Assembly: GCA_034436035.1 (NCBI GenBank) | Contig: DAOTVW010000118.1 | Coordinates: 1-50,578, forward strand | From: UBA4823 sp034436035 | Lineage (GTDB): Bacteria; Chloroflexota; Anaerolineae; Anaerolineales; UBA4823 | DNA: 50,578 bases | Direction: 5' to 3' | In this document: positions 7,926-16,770 of the stretch, piece by piece | How the letters are laid out: the number at the start of each line of letters is the position of its first letter | How positions within the stretch are numbered: position 1 is the stretch's first letter | Notes under the pieces: model-generated | What the model saw: the letters and a program-made list of their open reading frames with translations, nothing else | Told to the model about the DNA's origin: nothing | Databases searched by the model: none | Translations under genes and position numbers: made by a program

Positions 7926-8573
7926 ATGTTGCATATGCTGGAAATGTTCATGGTTGTGGTCATTTTTGGTTTATTTAATGGTTTCGGACTCTCTCATCAT
8001 ATAATGACTATGCGCAATAGCAGCCCCGCCGCTTTCGTTTCCCATATCTCTATCTCTTACCCGAAACCAAACCAGGCTGTACAAGGATTAGTCAAAATTA
8101 CCGGAAGTACTAATATCCATGACTTCTCTCACGCTACCCTCGAATTCGCTTACCAGGCTAACCCTACCAATACCTGGTTCCCTATTGCTGAAAGTGACCA
8201 GGGTGTGGTAAATGATCTCCTCGCTACTTGGGATACTTCTACTATCACCGATAACATCTACATTCTCAAATTAACGGTTACTACCAAAACGAATCAGGTC
8301 TTCACTTATACGGTCGAAGGGATTAGAGTACGCAATTATTCCGCAATCGAAACCGATACACCTGCACCCCTATCCACCCGCAGCGAAGTCAGCACAGCGC
8401 GCGTTCCAACCCCGCAGCATAGTTTTCCTCTTACTCCCACACCTTTCCCCACCAATCCCGCAACAATCCAATCATCCGACTTAATTCGTAATGCAATATG
8501 GGGGATCATCGTTGTAATGGGGCTCTTTTTAGCGGGTATCAGTTATGTTTTGATTCAGAGAGGATCGCGTTAG
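7926..8573 (+). CDS. Surface protein with Pro/Thr-rich stalk and C-terminal membrane anchor
   Basis: A 215-residue protein with a weak N-terminal hydrophobic stretch (MVVVIFGLFNGFG), an extracellular Ig-like beta domain (about 35-140; ISISYPKPNQAVQGLVKITGS), a Pro/Thr/Ser-rich stalk (about 143-185; TPTPFPTNPA) and one C-terminal membrane helix (about 190-210). The topology places the beta domain outside the cell. Several ATG codons near the 5' end make the start uncertain. Two bases separate its stop from pth, so the two are probably co-transcribed. No known function. Confidence 0.65.
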   Translation: MLHMLEMFMVVVIFGLFNGFGLSHHIMTMRNSSPAAFVSHISISYPKPNQAVQGLVKITGSTNIHDFSHATLEFAYQANPTNTWFPIAESDQGVVNDLLATWDTSTITDNIYILKLTVTTKTNQVFTYTVEGIRVRNYSAIETDTPAPLSTRSEVSTARVPTPQHSFPLTPTPFPTNPATIQSSDLIRNAIWGIIVVMGLFLAGISYVLIQRGSR

Positions 8574-8575
8574 AA

Positions 8576-9196
8576 ATGGTTCTTGCCGAACATAATCCGA
8601 ATCAAATGGATCAGCGCAATTTCCTGATTGTTGGTTTGGGTAACCCAGGAAAAGAATTTGCGCTAAATCGCCATAATATTGGTTTCATGGTGCTAAATCA
8701 GTTCGCCAGCCAGCAGTCTCAAACATTCAATCGTTTGGAACATCAAGCGTTTATCCTAAAAGTCAAAATCGCAGATGTGAATGTGATCCTTGCCAAACCA
8801 CAAACATATATGAATCTCTCTGGCAAATCTGTGGCTGCGCTTCTTCGTTACTATAAAATACCCCTTTCCAACCTGTTAGTCGTTTACGATGATATTGACT
8901 TACCCTTTGGAACTCTTCGCTTACGCCCAAATGGCAGCTCTGGTGGTCATAAAGGGATGCAATCCATCATCGAACGGCTTGGAACTCAAGAATTTGCCCG
9001 CCTCCGCATTGGCATTGGAAGGCCAACAGGAAAGAAAGAAGCCGCCAATTACGTCCTAGAGGATTTTACCCCTCAGGAAAGAGAACACCTACCCATTATC
9101 ATCGACCATGCTATTCACGCGCTCCTCGATACAATCCAATATGGGATAGATGAAGCGATGAACCGGCACAACGCCCCTCTTTCAACCAGCCCTTAA
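8576..9196 (+). CDS. pth: Peptidyl-tRNA hydrolase
   Basis: Pth releases tRNA from peptidyl-tRNA dropped by ribosomes. The start at 8576 gives 206 residues; the core begins with FLIVGLGNPGKEFALNRHNIGF, which holds the conserved Asn and catalytic His. Other family signatures are KPQTYMNLSGKSV, YDDIDLPFGTLRLRPNGSSGGHKGMQSI and LRIGIGRP. I chose the ATG two bases after the previous stop because GAGAGGA lies 11 bases upstream; the ATG at 8606 is an alternative. mfd follows 6 bases later, a pth-mfd arrangement seen in many bacteria. Confidence 0.96.
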   Translation: MVLAEHNPNQMDQRNFLIVGLGNPGKEFALNRHNIGFMVLNQFASQQSQTFNRLEHQAFILKVKIADVNVILAKPQTYMNLSGKSVAALLRYYKIPLSNLLVVYDDIDLPFGTLRLRPNGSSGGHKGMQSIIERLGTQEFARLRIGIGRPTGKKEAANYVLEDFTPQEREHLPIIIDHAIHALLDTIQYGIDEAMNRHNAPLSTSP

Positions 9197-9202
9197 TATG
9201 CT

Positions 9203-12200
9203 ATGCAATCCGAGATTGCAATGATGTTCGAAGAATTATTTCAACGATTAGAAAATAATCTATCTGATTTAGTCCAATCCGTCCAAAACCGAGAACAAAT
9301 CGATGGGTTATCTCTGCGCCGCGCGGTACACCTCCCGCTGGCAATTGCCCTTCAGCGGCGCATGAATGTTCCCATTTTATTTATCACGGATCGTAATGAC
9401 CGGGCATTATCTTTATGGGAAGAGCTTAACGTCTGGAATCCTTATCTGAATCGAGCTATTTTTGCAGAGCCAAATACATTATTTTACGAAAATATTGCCT
9501 GGGGCGATCAAGTCCGGCGCGATCGGCTATCCGTGTTAGCGCAATTAGCGCGCTCGATGATCCCCGGTGAAACGCCGCCCGAGCCTCCTCCCTTCATCGT
9601 TGCATCGATTCGGGCAGTATTAACTCGTACGATACCGCGCCGAGAATTTCTGAAAGCAACCAAAACCATAAAAGTTGGCATGAATCAATCCATCGATTAA
9701 CTAGCTCGGTTTTGGAATGATATTGGTTACGAGCGGGTCAACACTGTCATTGAACTAGGCCAGTACTCTCGCCGTGGAGGAATTCTGGATATCTGGGCAA
9801 CATCTTTGGTATATCCAATCCGGATCGAATTTTTTGGAGATGAGATCGAGTCGTTGCGTTCCTTCGATCCATCTACTCAACGAACGATAAAAGAAGCACA
9901 ACCAACCCGGAGGGTAATTATTCCACCCGCCCGTGAATATTTATTGTCGAATCAAAATCGATTGGCAATCCCGGATGGTGAAGAAATCAATGAATTTTTC
10001 CTCCCCCAATTACATCCATTTCCTGCTTGCATATTAGACTATCTTCCCAATAACGCAATTGTTCTCCTCGATAATCTTGATTCAATTCAAGAAAACGCAA
10101 TCGAGATCGATGAAAAAGCAATGGAATTACGCCACAACTTAATTCGGGAAGGAAAAATCAGCGAGGACACTCCACCCCCTTATTTATCCTGGTCTGAAGT
10201 CGAGGATAATCTCTCAACCCATTACACGATTCACCTCGGTTTAGAGAACGAAGAGGAAAACTCCTATCAACAAAAATTGGCTTCTCTCTTTACTGCTGAA
10301 GACCATTTTGGCGGACGCCTGAAACTTTTTATTCAACATCTCCAAAACCTGGTCGAAAATCACGCAAATATATGGATTGTATCCCGTCAGAAATCCCGTT
10401 TAGAAGAATTGTGGCAGGAACAAGGTATCCCACAAGTCCATCATGCCGCCCATGAACAATTGATCCATTTTGTTTCCGGGAGCATATCCGAGGGATGGGG
10501 ATTTTATCCGCCACAACAAACTCCCCTGCATGTTTTCTCCGATAGCGAAATATTTGGCATCCGTCCCCCAGAGGTACGCCAGCGCAAACGGGTTCTTAGC
10601 GTTGATCCAGAGGGAGAATATACCGATCTTCAGCCAGGTGATTATGTTGTCCATGTTGATCACGGGATAGGAATTTTCATCGGACTGGTCACGCGCACCA
10701 TTGAAAATGTTGAACGCGAATACCTTTGCATCGAGTATGCCAATAACGCGCAATTATTTGTTCCAGTCTATCAAGCCGATCGAGTTTCCCGATATATCGG
10801 CTCAGATAGAAGGCAACCAACATTAAGTCATCTTGGCAGCCCAGAATGGCGGAATGTCAAAAATTATGTAAAAGAGGCTGTAGTTGAGGTTGCTCAAGAT
10901 TTATTGGAACTATATGCAAAACGAAATGTCATCGAAGGGCACGCATTTTCACCCGACACCCATTGGCAAGAAGAATTAGAGGCAAGTTTTCCATACATCG
11001 AAACAGAAGACCAAATCAAAGTATTGAAAGAAGTGAAAGCAGATATGGAGAGTTCCCGCCCAATGGATCGCCTTATTTGTGGGGATGTCGGCTACGGAAA
11101 GACGGAAGTAGCGCTAAGGGCAGCTTTCAAATGCGTCATGGATGGCAAACAAGTAGCCGTCCTCGTCCCCACTACCATCCTTGCCCAACAGCATTTTGAA
11201 ACTTTTCGGCAGCGATTATCCCCATTTCCAGTTGAAGTGGAGATGTTATCTCGTTTTCGAACCCCTCAGCAACAGCAAGCCATTATCAAACGACTGGCTT
11301 TAGGGAAAATTGATATCATCATTGGCACCCATCGCCTTCTTTCAAATGATGTACAATTCAAAGACCTAGGGTTGTTAATCATTGATGAGGAACAACGTTT
11401 TGGAGTTATACACAAAGAAAAACTAAAGAAAATGCGCACCGAAGTAGATGTACTGACATTAACCGCAACCCCCATTCCACGTACACTTTATCTGGCATTA
11501 AGTGGCGTGCGCGACATTTCCACCATCAACACACCACCAGAAGAGCGCACTCCTATCTTGACCCATGTCGGTCCTTACTCACCTGACTTGGTGCGCAACG
11601 CAATAATCCGCGAATTAGAACGCGGGGGGCAGGTATTTTTTGTACATAACCGTGTTCAAACCATCTATGCAATGCTTCATCACCTGGAACAAATTGTTCC
11701 CGAAGCAAGAATTGTGGTTGCGCATGGGCAAATGCCCGAACAGGAATTGGCAGAACGAATGCGCCAATTTAGTAATGGTGAAGTCGATGTGTTGCTCTCC
11801 ACTTCCATAATCGAATCGGGTCTGGACATTCCCAACGCAAACACGTTGATCGTCGATCGAGCAGACACATTTGGGTTAGCCCAACTCTATCAACTGCGTG
11901 GGCGGGTTGGGCGAGGCGCCCAACGCGCCTATGCCTATTTCTTCCGCCATCGTCGGAAGAACCCCACCATCGAGGGGCAACAGCGTCTGGAAACCATCGC
12001 GGAGAATACACAATTAGGATCAGGCTTCAATATCGCTATGCGTGATTTAGAAATTAGAGGCACAGGTGATATCCTCGGCACCCGGCAATCCGGGCATGTC
12101 AGCGCAGTGGGACTAAATCTATATACGCGGTTTTTGGCAGACGCAATCCGCCGTTTAAAGAAAGGGGCTGCCATCCCAACCACCCCAATTGAAGAGGCGG

Positions 12201-12658
12201 TGGTCTCAGATGAAGCTGGTTTAGGGGTAAATGTCGACCTGCCTATTCCCGCAAACATCCCCGCCGATTATGTTCCCGATAAAACAATGCGGTTACGCTT
12301 ATATCGCCGTTTAGCACATCTTCAGTCTTTAGCCGAAATTGATCAGTTAGCTGATGAATTTCAGGATCGTTTCGGACCCTTGCCCGATATGGTTCGCAAT
12401 TTACTTTATCAGATGAAAGTGAAAGTGTTAGCTCAAAAGGCAGGTTTAAGTGCGGTTACTATTGAAAATGGTCAACTAACCCTGAAATTCCCCGAAGGAC
12501 AAATTCCCCCTCTGTCAACCGACCTTCATCCAGCTGCTCGAATCGGGAAGACTGCCATCTGGTTTGCCTACGCCAATGTAGAGAATTGGCAAGATGCACT
12601 GCTCGAAATCCTGCAAACATTAATCAGGTTTATCAGCCCTGTGTATTCAGAAGGATAG
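9203..12658 (+). pseudogene. mfd: Transcription-repair coupling factor Mfd, interrupted by one in-frame TAA
   Basis: Mfd removes stalled RNA polymerase at DNA lesions and recruits UvrA. The frame from 9203 to 12658 (1152 codons) matches a full-length Mfd, except that codon 166 (9698-9700) is TAA. The sequence on both sides is continuous Mfd: the segment ending VGMNQSID is followed in the same frame by LARFWNDIGYERVNTVIELGQYSRRGGILDIW. Downstream come the RNA-polymerase interaction domain (about 480-545), the translocase with GDVGYGKTEVALRAA and DEEQRFGV, the RecG-like TRG region and the C-terminal UvrA-binding-masking domain. A CAA-to-TAA change is the simplest explanation. Whether it is a real loss or a sequence error cannot be told from here. 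Initiation downstream (for example TTG 9806) would give a protein lacking its UvrB-like N-terminus. Confidence 0.88.
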
Positions 12659-12667
12659 CGAATACCG

Positions 12668-13309
12668 ATGCCTTACCAAAGAAAAACTGCTTTTATCATT
12701 AAGCGACTATTTGATCTGCTCTGCGCTATCGTTTTAATCATCATTCTCTTGCCTCTTTTAATATTCATCGCGCTTATCGTTTGGATCACAATGGGTTATC
12801 CCTTTTTCTTCTGCCAATTAAGACCTGGCTATAAGGGAAAACCTTTTATGTGTTACAAATTCCGCACCATGAACGATAAACGTGACCAGCATGGCAATCT
12901 GTTGCCCGATGAACTTCGCTTAACCAGGTTAGGAAAATTCTTGCGCGCTACGAGTTTGGATGAATTACCGGAATTATTTAACGTCTTGCGCGGGGAAATG
13001 AGCTTGGTTGGCCCTCGTCCACTCTTAATGCAATACCTGGAACGGTACACACCCGAACAAGCCCGCCGCCATGATGTCCTACCTGGTATAACCGGCTGGG
13101 CACAAATCAATGGTCGCAATGCCTTAACCTGGGAAGAGAAATTCCGCCTGGATCTCTGGTATGTGGATAACTGGTCATTCTGGTTAGATCTAAAGATCCT
13201 CGCCCTCACAGCCTGGAAAGTATTAAAAAGGGAGGGAATTAATCAACCGGGTTTTGCCACCGCCGAAGAGTTCATGGGAACAAACCAGGAGAATGAGGAG
13301 AAGAGTTGA
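12668..13309 (+). CDS. PglC-type undecaprenyl-phosphate sugar-1-phosphate transferase
   Basis: A monotopic phosphoglycosyl transferase of 213 residues, which puts the first sugar-1-phosphate of a glycan onto the undecaprenyl carrier. An N-terminal hydrophobic hairpin (about 15-40) follows KRLFDLL. The core has YKFRTM, the catalytic Asp-Glu in TSLDELPELFNVL, SLVGPRPLL and GITGWAQINGRNALTWEEKF, with KREGI near the end as in Campylobacter PglC. The short length matches PglC rather than the longer WbaP/WcaJ enzymes. The hybrid PglD-like gene three genes downstream supports an amino-sugar substrate such as a diacetylbacillosamine-like nucleotide (inference). Confidence 0.88.
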   Translation: MPYQRKTAFIIKRLFDLLCAIVLIIILLPLLIFIALIVWITMGYPFFFCQLRPGYKGKPFMCYKFRTMNDKRDQHGNLLPDELRLTRLGKFLRATSLDELPELFNVLRGEMSLVGPRPLLMQYLERYTPEQARRHDVLPGITGWAQINGRNALTWEEKFRLDLWYVDNWSFWLDLKILALTAWKVLKREGINQPGFATAEEFMGTNQENEEKS

Positions 13310-13384
13310 AAACTGATAGTTCAAGTGAGTTAAACCCAAAAAGCAATTTTTGCAGGAACAGTTCTTCTAATCTATCCAACCGAT

Positions 13385-13390
13385 TATAAT
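13385..13390 (+). promoter_or_regulatory. Possible -10 element before the E1 alpha gene
   Basis: TATAAT lies 23 bases upstream of the E1 alpha start in a 104-bp gap after the glycosyl transferase. The matching -35 position (TTCTTC, 17-bp spacing) is weak. It suggests that the E1/hybrid unit can be transcribed separately. Confidence 0.35.
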
Positions 13391-13413
13391 TTCCCTAACG
13401 AGATTCAAGATCC

Positions 13414-14307
13414 ATGGATAACCAAACCCTTTACCATAAACTCTTTCTTATCCGTTGTTTTGAGGAAACTGTTTTAGATAATTTCCCCAAAGGGGTTTTT
13501 CCTGGCACAACTCATACCTATATCGGGCAGGAAGCCAATGCCGTAGGTGTGCTATCGCATATTTCGCCAGACGATATCGTCTTTAGCAATCATCGTGGGC
13601 ATGGACATTTTCTAGCCTATGGCGGTGATCCACACCTCTTATTTGCCGAATTAATGGGAAAGGCAAGTGGTGTTTGCGGAGGCAGGGGTGGCTCCCAACA
13701 CCTGCACTGGAAAAATTTTTATTCAAATGGCATTCAGGGAGGGATAGTGCCAATAGCTACGGGAATGGCTTTAGCAGAAAAACGCAAAGGCAGCGGAGCA
13801 ATTGGAATAGCCTTTCTTGGAGATGGAACGCTGGGAGAAGGTGTTATATACGAAGCTTTTAATCTTGCAAGCAAATGGAAAGCACCCATTTTATATGTTT
13901 TGGAGAATAACCGCATTGCTCAAACAACACCAATTGATATGAGCTTAGCCGGATCCATTACTGCCCGATTCTCTGCTTTTGAGATACCCTATTGCGAACT
14001 GGATACAAGCGATGTTTTAGTCATTTCTCCAACAGCAAAAAAATGGATGGATTATGTTCGTGATACAGAATCTCCTGCAGCACTGATCCTTCACACCTAT
14101 CGGTTTGCACCCCATTCAAAAGGAGATGACACGCGTCCAGCGGATTACCTTGCGCAAATACGGGCGCAATTTGATCCCATTCAAATACATGGCGCTCGAT
14201 TGAATCCGGATGAGCGGATGACCATCGAAAATACGGTGAGAGATCAAATCCAAAATGCATTTATGGATGCACTCAACGACCCTCTTCCCAAGGTTGCGAC
14301 AACATGA
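13414..14307 (+). CDS. Thiamine-diphosphate-dependent 2-oxoacid dehydrogenase E1, alpha subunit
   Basis: E1 alpha, with E1 beta, decarboxylates a 2-oxoacid on thiamine diphosphate and passes the acyl group to a lipoyl arm. At 297 residues it is shorter than many pyruvate dehydrogenase subunits and closer to acetoin dehydrogenase types. The cofactor motif is visible as GDGTLGEG (136-143) through ENN (164-166), with NHRGHGH at 59-65 giving the conserved active-site histidines and GVCGGRGGSQHLH at 86-98. The stop overlaps the E1 beta start by four bases. The oxoacid substrate is not determined by the sequence. There is no lipoamide dehydrogenase gene nearby and no ordinary E2 catalytic domain in the locus. 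Confidence 0.9.
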   Translation: MDNQTLYHKLFLIRCFEETVLDNFPKGVFPGTTHTYIGQEANAVGVLSHISPDDIVFSNHRGHGHFLAYGGDPHLLFAELMGKASGVCGGRGGSQHLHWKNFYSNGIQGGIVPIATGMALAEKRKGSGAIGIAFLGDGTLGEGVIYEAFNLASKWKAPILYVLENNRIAQTTPIDMSLAGSITARFSAFEIPYCELDTSDVLVISPTAKKWMDYVRDTESPAALILHTYRFAPHSKGDDTRPADYLAQIRAQFDPIQIHGARLNPDERMTIENTVRDQIQNAFMDALNDPLPKVATT

Positions 14308-15317
14308 TAACCGTCCTTGAATCGCTCAATCGAGCATTAAAGCAAGCTTTGTTCGATGACCCCCAAGCGCTTCTCATCGGAGAAGATATACTGGACCCTT
14401 ATGGTGGTGCATTCAAGGTAACGCAGGGAATTTCTACGCTTTTCCCCGATCGGGTTTTAACCAGTCCAATCTCAGAAGCCGGCATCGTTGGGATAGCTAG
14501 CGGAATGGCGATGCGCGGGTTACATCCGATCGTCGAAATCATGTTTGGTGATTTTATTCCATTGATTGCAGACCAGCTGATCAATCACCTTGCCAAGTTC
14601 CGCTGGATGTACAATGACCAAGTGCGCGTTCCCTTAGTGATTCGCACCCCTATGGGTGGTTACCGCGGCTACGGACCAACCCATTCCCAGACTCTGGAAA
14701 AAATATTCCTTGGTATTCCAGGAATAAAAGTCGTTGCAGTGAATTCCTTTTCAGACCCGGGTAAATTACTCTATGATGCCATCCTTTCCGAAGAAGATCC
14801 GATCTTGTTCATTGAACATAAATTGTTATATCCATTATCCCTTTTCGATGAGTCAGTAAACCGTGATTTTGACCGCACGCTTCTTCCCGGAAATCCTTCC
14901 TATCCAACCTATCGATTGACTCTACTCGGCGCTCCTGATCCCCAATTAACTTTTATCGCTTATGGATATATGGCAGAACTAGCAAGCCAAACTATGCTCA
15001 AGCTCGCTTATGAAGAAGAAATCTTCTGCGAGTTGATTGTTCCCACTCAATTAGCCCCATTTGAAATAACGCCATTAATGGATTTCATTCGACAAACCAA
15101 ACATTTGATGACCATTGAAGAAGGAACACGCACTATGGGCTGGGGCGCTGAAATATTATCCCAAATAATGGAACGAACGAATAACTCAGCCATTCGCGCC
15201 ACTCGAATAGCCGCAAAAGACCATCCCATTCCCGCATCACCAGCCCTGGAAAACGATACACTTCCCGGATTGCGCGATATCATTACCGCAGTACACGCTA
15301 TTTTAAATCATTCCTAA
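14304..15317 (+). CDS. Thiamine-diphosphate-dependent 2-oxoacid dehydrogenase E1, beta subunit
   Basis: The partner subunit of E1, 337 residues, with an N-terminal transketolase-like pyrimidine-binding domain (IGEDILDPYGGAFKVTQGIS, TSPISEAGIVGIASGMAMRG, PIVEIMFGDFI, PMGGYRGYGPTHSQTLE) and a C-terminal transketolase domain (about 205-330). SEAG holds the glutamate that activates thiamine. The start is coupled to E1 alpha by an ATGA overlap. A gap of 47 bp, holding a weak TATAAT at 15347, precedes the hybrid gene. The sequence looks like the glycan-cluster type of E1 rather than the central-metabolism enzyme, but that is a pattern-based impression. Confidence 0.9.
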   Translation: MITVLESLNRALKQALFDDPQALLIGEDILDPYGGAFKVTQGISTLFPDRVLTSPISEAGIVGIASGMAMRGLHPIVEIMFGDFIPLIADQLINHLAKFRWMYNDQVRVPLVIRTPMGGYRGYGPTHSQTLEKIFLGIPGIKVVAVNSFSDPGKLLYDAILSEEDPILFIEHKLLYPLSLFDESVNRDFDRTLLPGNPSYPTYRLTLLGAPDPQLTFIAYGYMAELASQTMLKLAYEEEIFCELIVPTQLAPFEITPLMDFIRQTKHLMTIEEGTRTMGWGAEILSQIMERTNNSAIRATRIAAKDHPIPASPALENDTLPGLRDIITAVHAILNHS

Positions 15318-15364
15318 ATGATCATTAGATATCAAAGATTGTCCAGTATAATGAGTTTGAAACA

Positions 15365-16456
15365 ATGAGCCAATCCCCCTTAACTGTCACCTTTCCTTAT
15401 ATCAACCCTAATGAACCAGAAATGGTGATAGCATCTTTGCTTGTAGAAAATGGGCAATGGGTTTCACGGGGAGATATCCTTTGTACAATAGAGACAACCA
15501 AAGCCACACAAGAGTTAGAAGCAGAACAGGATGGCTATATTTTTGAGATTAGCGCTCAAAAAGGGCAAATTGTTAGAGCTGGAGAAGTGTTTTGTGTAAT
15601 TAGCCCTGACCCTGCATGGCAACCCTCGATACACAAACCAATCGAAACCGAACCAAAACCTGCTCTCCGGAATATACGCATCACCCAACCGGCGTTAAAA
15701 CTTGCCCAAGAAGCCAGAATAGACCTGCAAGCATTACCACCCGACGAATTAATCACGGTAGAACGGTTAAAAGCCTTATTTCCTCAATTACTTAGGGAAG
15801 AGACCCATGTTCCTATCGATAATGTCGATCCAAATGCAGTATTAATCTATGGTGGTGGAGGACATGGAAAATCGTTGATTGAATTAATCCGGGCAGCCCA
15901 TCTCTTCCCTATTGCTGGCATTATCGATGATGCAAAACCAATTGGCAGCTCTATTTTGAATATACCCGTGGTCGGGCAAAAAAATCATTTAGCATATCTC
16001 TACCAAAAAGGATTCCGATTAGCCATCAACGCAGTGGGTGGAATCGGCGACATCACCACTCGTATCCGTGTCTTTGAAACCCTCCACGCTATTGGATATC
16101 GCTGCCCTACGGTTATTCATCCAACCGCTTTTGTAGAAAAAAGTGTCACGCTTGCCGAGGGAGCCCAAATTTTTCCCCACGCTTACATCGGCAGTGATGT
16201 AACGGTTGGATATGGAGTTATCGTCAATACCGGCGCCATCGTATCTCACGATTGTGTGTTAGAGGATTATGTAAATCTTTCTCCTGGCGCTATTTTGGCT
16301 GGAGAAGTGACAGTTGGAGCAAAAACATTAATTGGTATGGGAGTGACCGTTAATTTACAAGTGCACATTGGTGAGCATTGCCGCATTGGTAATGGCGCAA
16401 ACATTAAACGAGATGTCCCATCCAATACCATTGTCCATGCTGGGGAAGTTTGGTAA
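15365..16456 (+). CDS. Hybrid: lipoyl domain, E1/E3-binding-like segment and PglD/NeuD-type acyltransferase
   Basis: A 363-residue protein joining parts that normally sit in different pathways. Residues 5-80 are a lipoyl domain with the attachment lysine K46 in IETTKAT. Residues 104-138 (RITQPALKLAQEARIDL, ELITVERLKALF) resemble the peripheral subunit-binding domain that docks E1 or E3. Residues 155-363 are a PglD/NeuD-like sugar N-acyltransferase: a nucleotide-sugar-binding start with YGGGGHGKS (162-170), then hexapeptide repeats of a left-handed beta-helix with the catalytic-type His H295 in AIVSHDCVLEDYVNLSPGA. The usual E2 catalytic domain (HxxxDG) is absent. I infer that an acyl group made by the adjacent E1 is carried by the lipoyl arm to an amino sugar. 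Alternatively, the lipoyl part may only recruit or regulate. Confidence 0.88.
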   Translation: MSQSPLTVTFPYINPNEPEMVIASLLVENGQWVSRGDILCTIETTKATQELEAEQDGYIFEISAQKGQIVRAGEVFCVISPDPAWQPSIHKPIETEPKPALRNIRITQPALKLAQEARIDLQALPPDELITVERLKALFPQLLREETHVPIDNVDPNAVLIYGGGGHGKSLIELIRAAHLFPIAGIIDDAKPIGSSILNIPVVGQKNHLAYLYQKGFRLAINAVGGIGDITTRIRVFETLHAIGYRCPTVIHPTAFVEKSVTLAEGAQIFPHAYIGSDVTVGYGVIVNTGAIVSHDCVLEDYVNLSPGAILAGEVTVGAKTLIGMGVTVNLQVHIGEHCRIGNGANIKRDVPSNTIVHAGEVW

Positions 16457-16487
16457 ACAGGAATTCATACCGGAAACATCTACTATT

Positions 16488-16757
16488 ATGAGCCATAAAT
16501 CTCTGTCGAATATTTTGAAACAAAAATCTTTTCATTTCTGGTTGTCTGTAAGTGGTTTTCTTGGGATTAGCATGCTCCCATGCCCGGATTGCGGATCACC
16601 GATGATCGTTCACCTCTGGCCATTGGCCTTGTTATTTACCTTACGGCATGTCACCCATCGCCACCGGGAAAAATCATTATCTGAATTCGGTGACTTGCCA
16701 GAAATGTCCGGAGGACAAAATTGTCCCGCTAATTCAGTCAATCAGCGGGACAACTAA
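16488..16757 (+). CDS. Small hydrophobic protein with CPDCG motif (hypothetical)
   Basis: An 89-residue reading frame beginning 31 bases after the hybrid gene. It has two hydrophobic stretches (FHFWLSVSGFLGISML and MIVHLWPLALLFTL) separated by CPDCG, resembling small CPDCG-containing membrane proteins. No clear ribosome site is visible, and the last 12 codons coincide with the terminator hairpin of the convergent kinase operon, so the C-terminus or the whole gene may be spurious. Function unknown. Confidence 0.45.
   Translation: MSHKSLSNILKQKSFHFWLSVSGFLGISMLPCPDCGSPMIVHLWPLALLFTLRHVTHRHREKSLSEFGDLPEMSGGQNCPANSVNQRDN
16721..16753 (-). terminator. Terminator of the nrdR-nrdJ-kinase operon
   Basis: TTGTCCCGCT and AGCGGGACAA form a perfect 10-bp stem with a 13-base loop. 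In the minus direction the stem is followed by TTTTG, giving a short U-tract 18 bases after the kinase stop. It overlaps the 3' end of the small convergent frame. Confidence 0.75.
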
Positions 16758-16770
16758 CCCATTTCAACAG

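Noticed and set aside
9698..9703. Programmed stop-codon readthrough (TAA followed by CTAG)
   Set aside because: A CTA context promotes readthrough in some eukaryotes, but I know of no such signal for TAA in bacteria, no special RNA structure was seen, and TAA is a normal stop in many genes of this window.
9203..12658. Two separate genes (a short N-terminal protein and a shorter Mfd)
   Set aside because: Both parts are in the same frame with continuous Mfd similarity, including the stretch between the TAA and the first possible downstream start.
13414..16456. Ordinary pyruvate or acetoin dehydrogenase operon
   Set aside because: There is no E2 catalytic domain with its HxxxDG motif and no dihydrolipoamide dehydrogenase; the third gene ends in a sugar acyltransferase.
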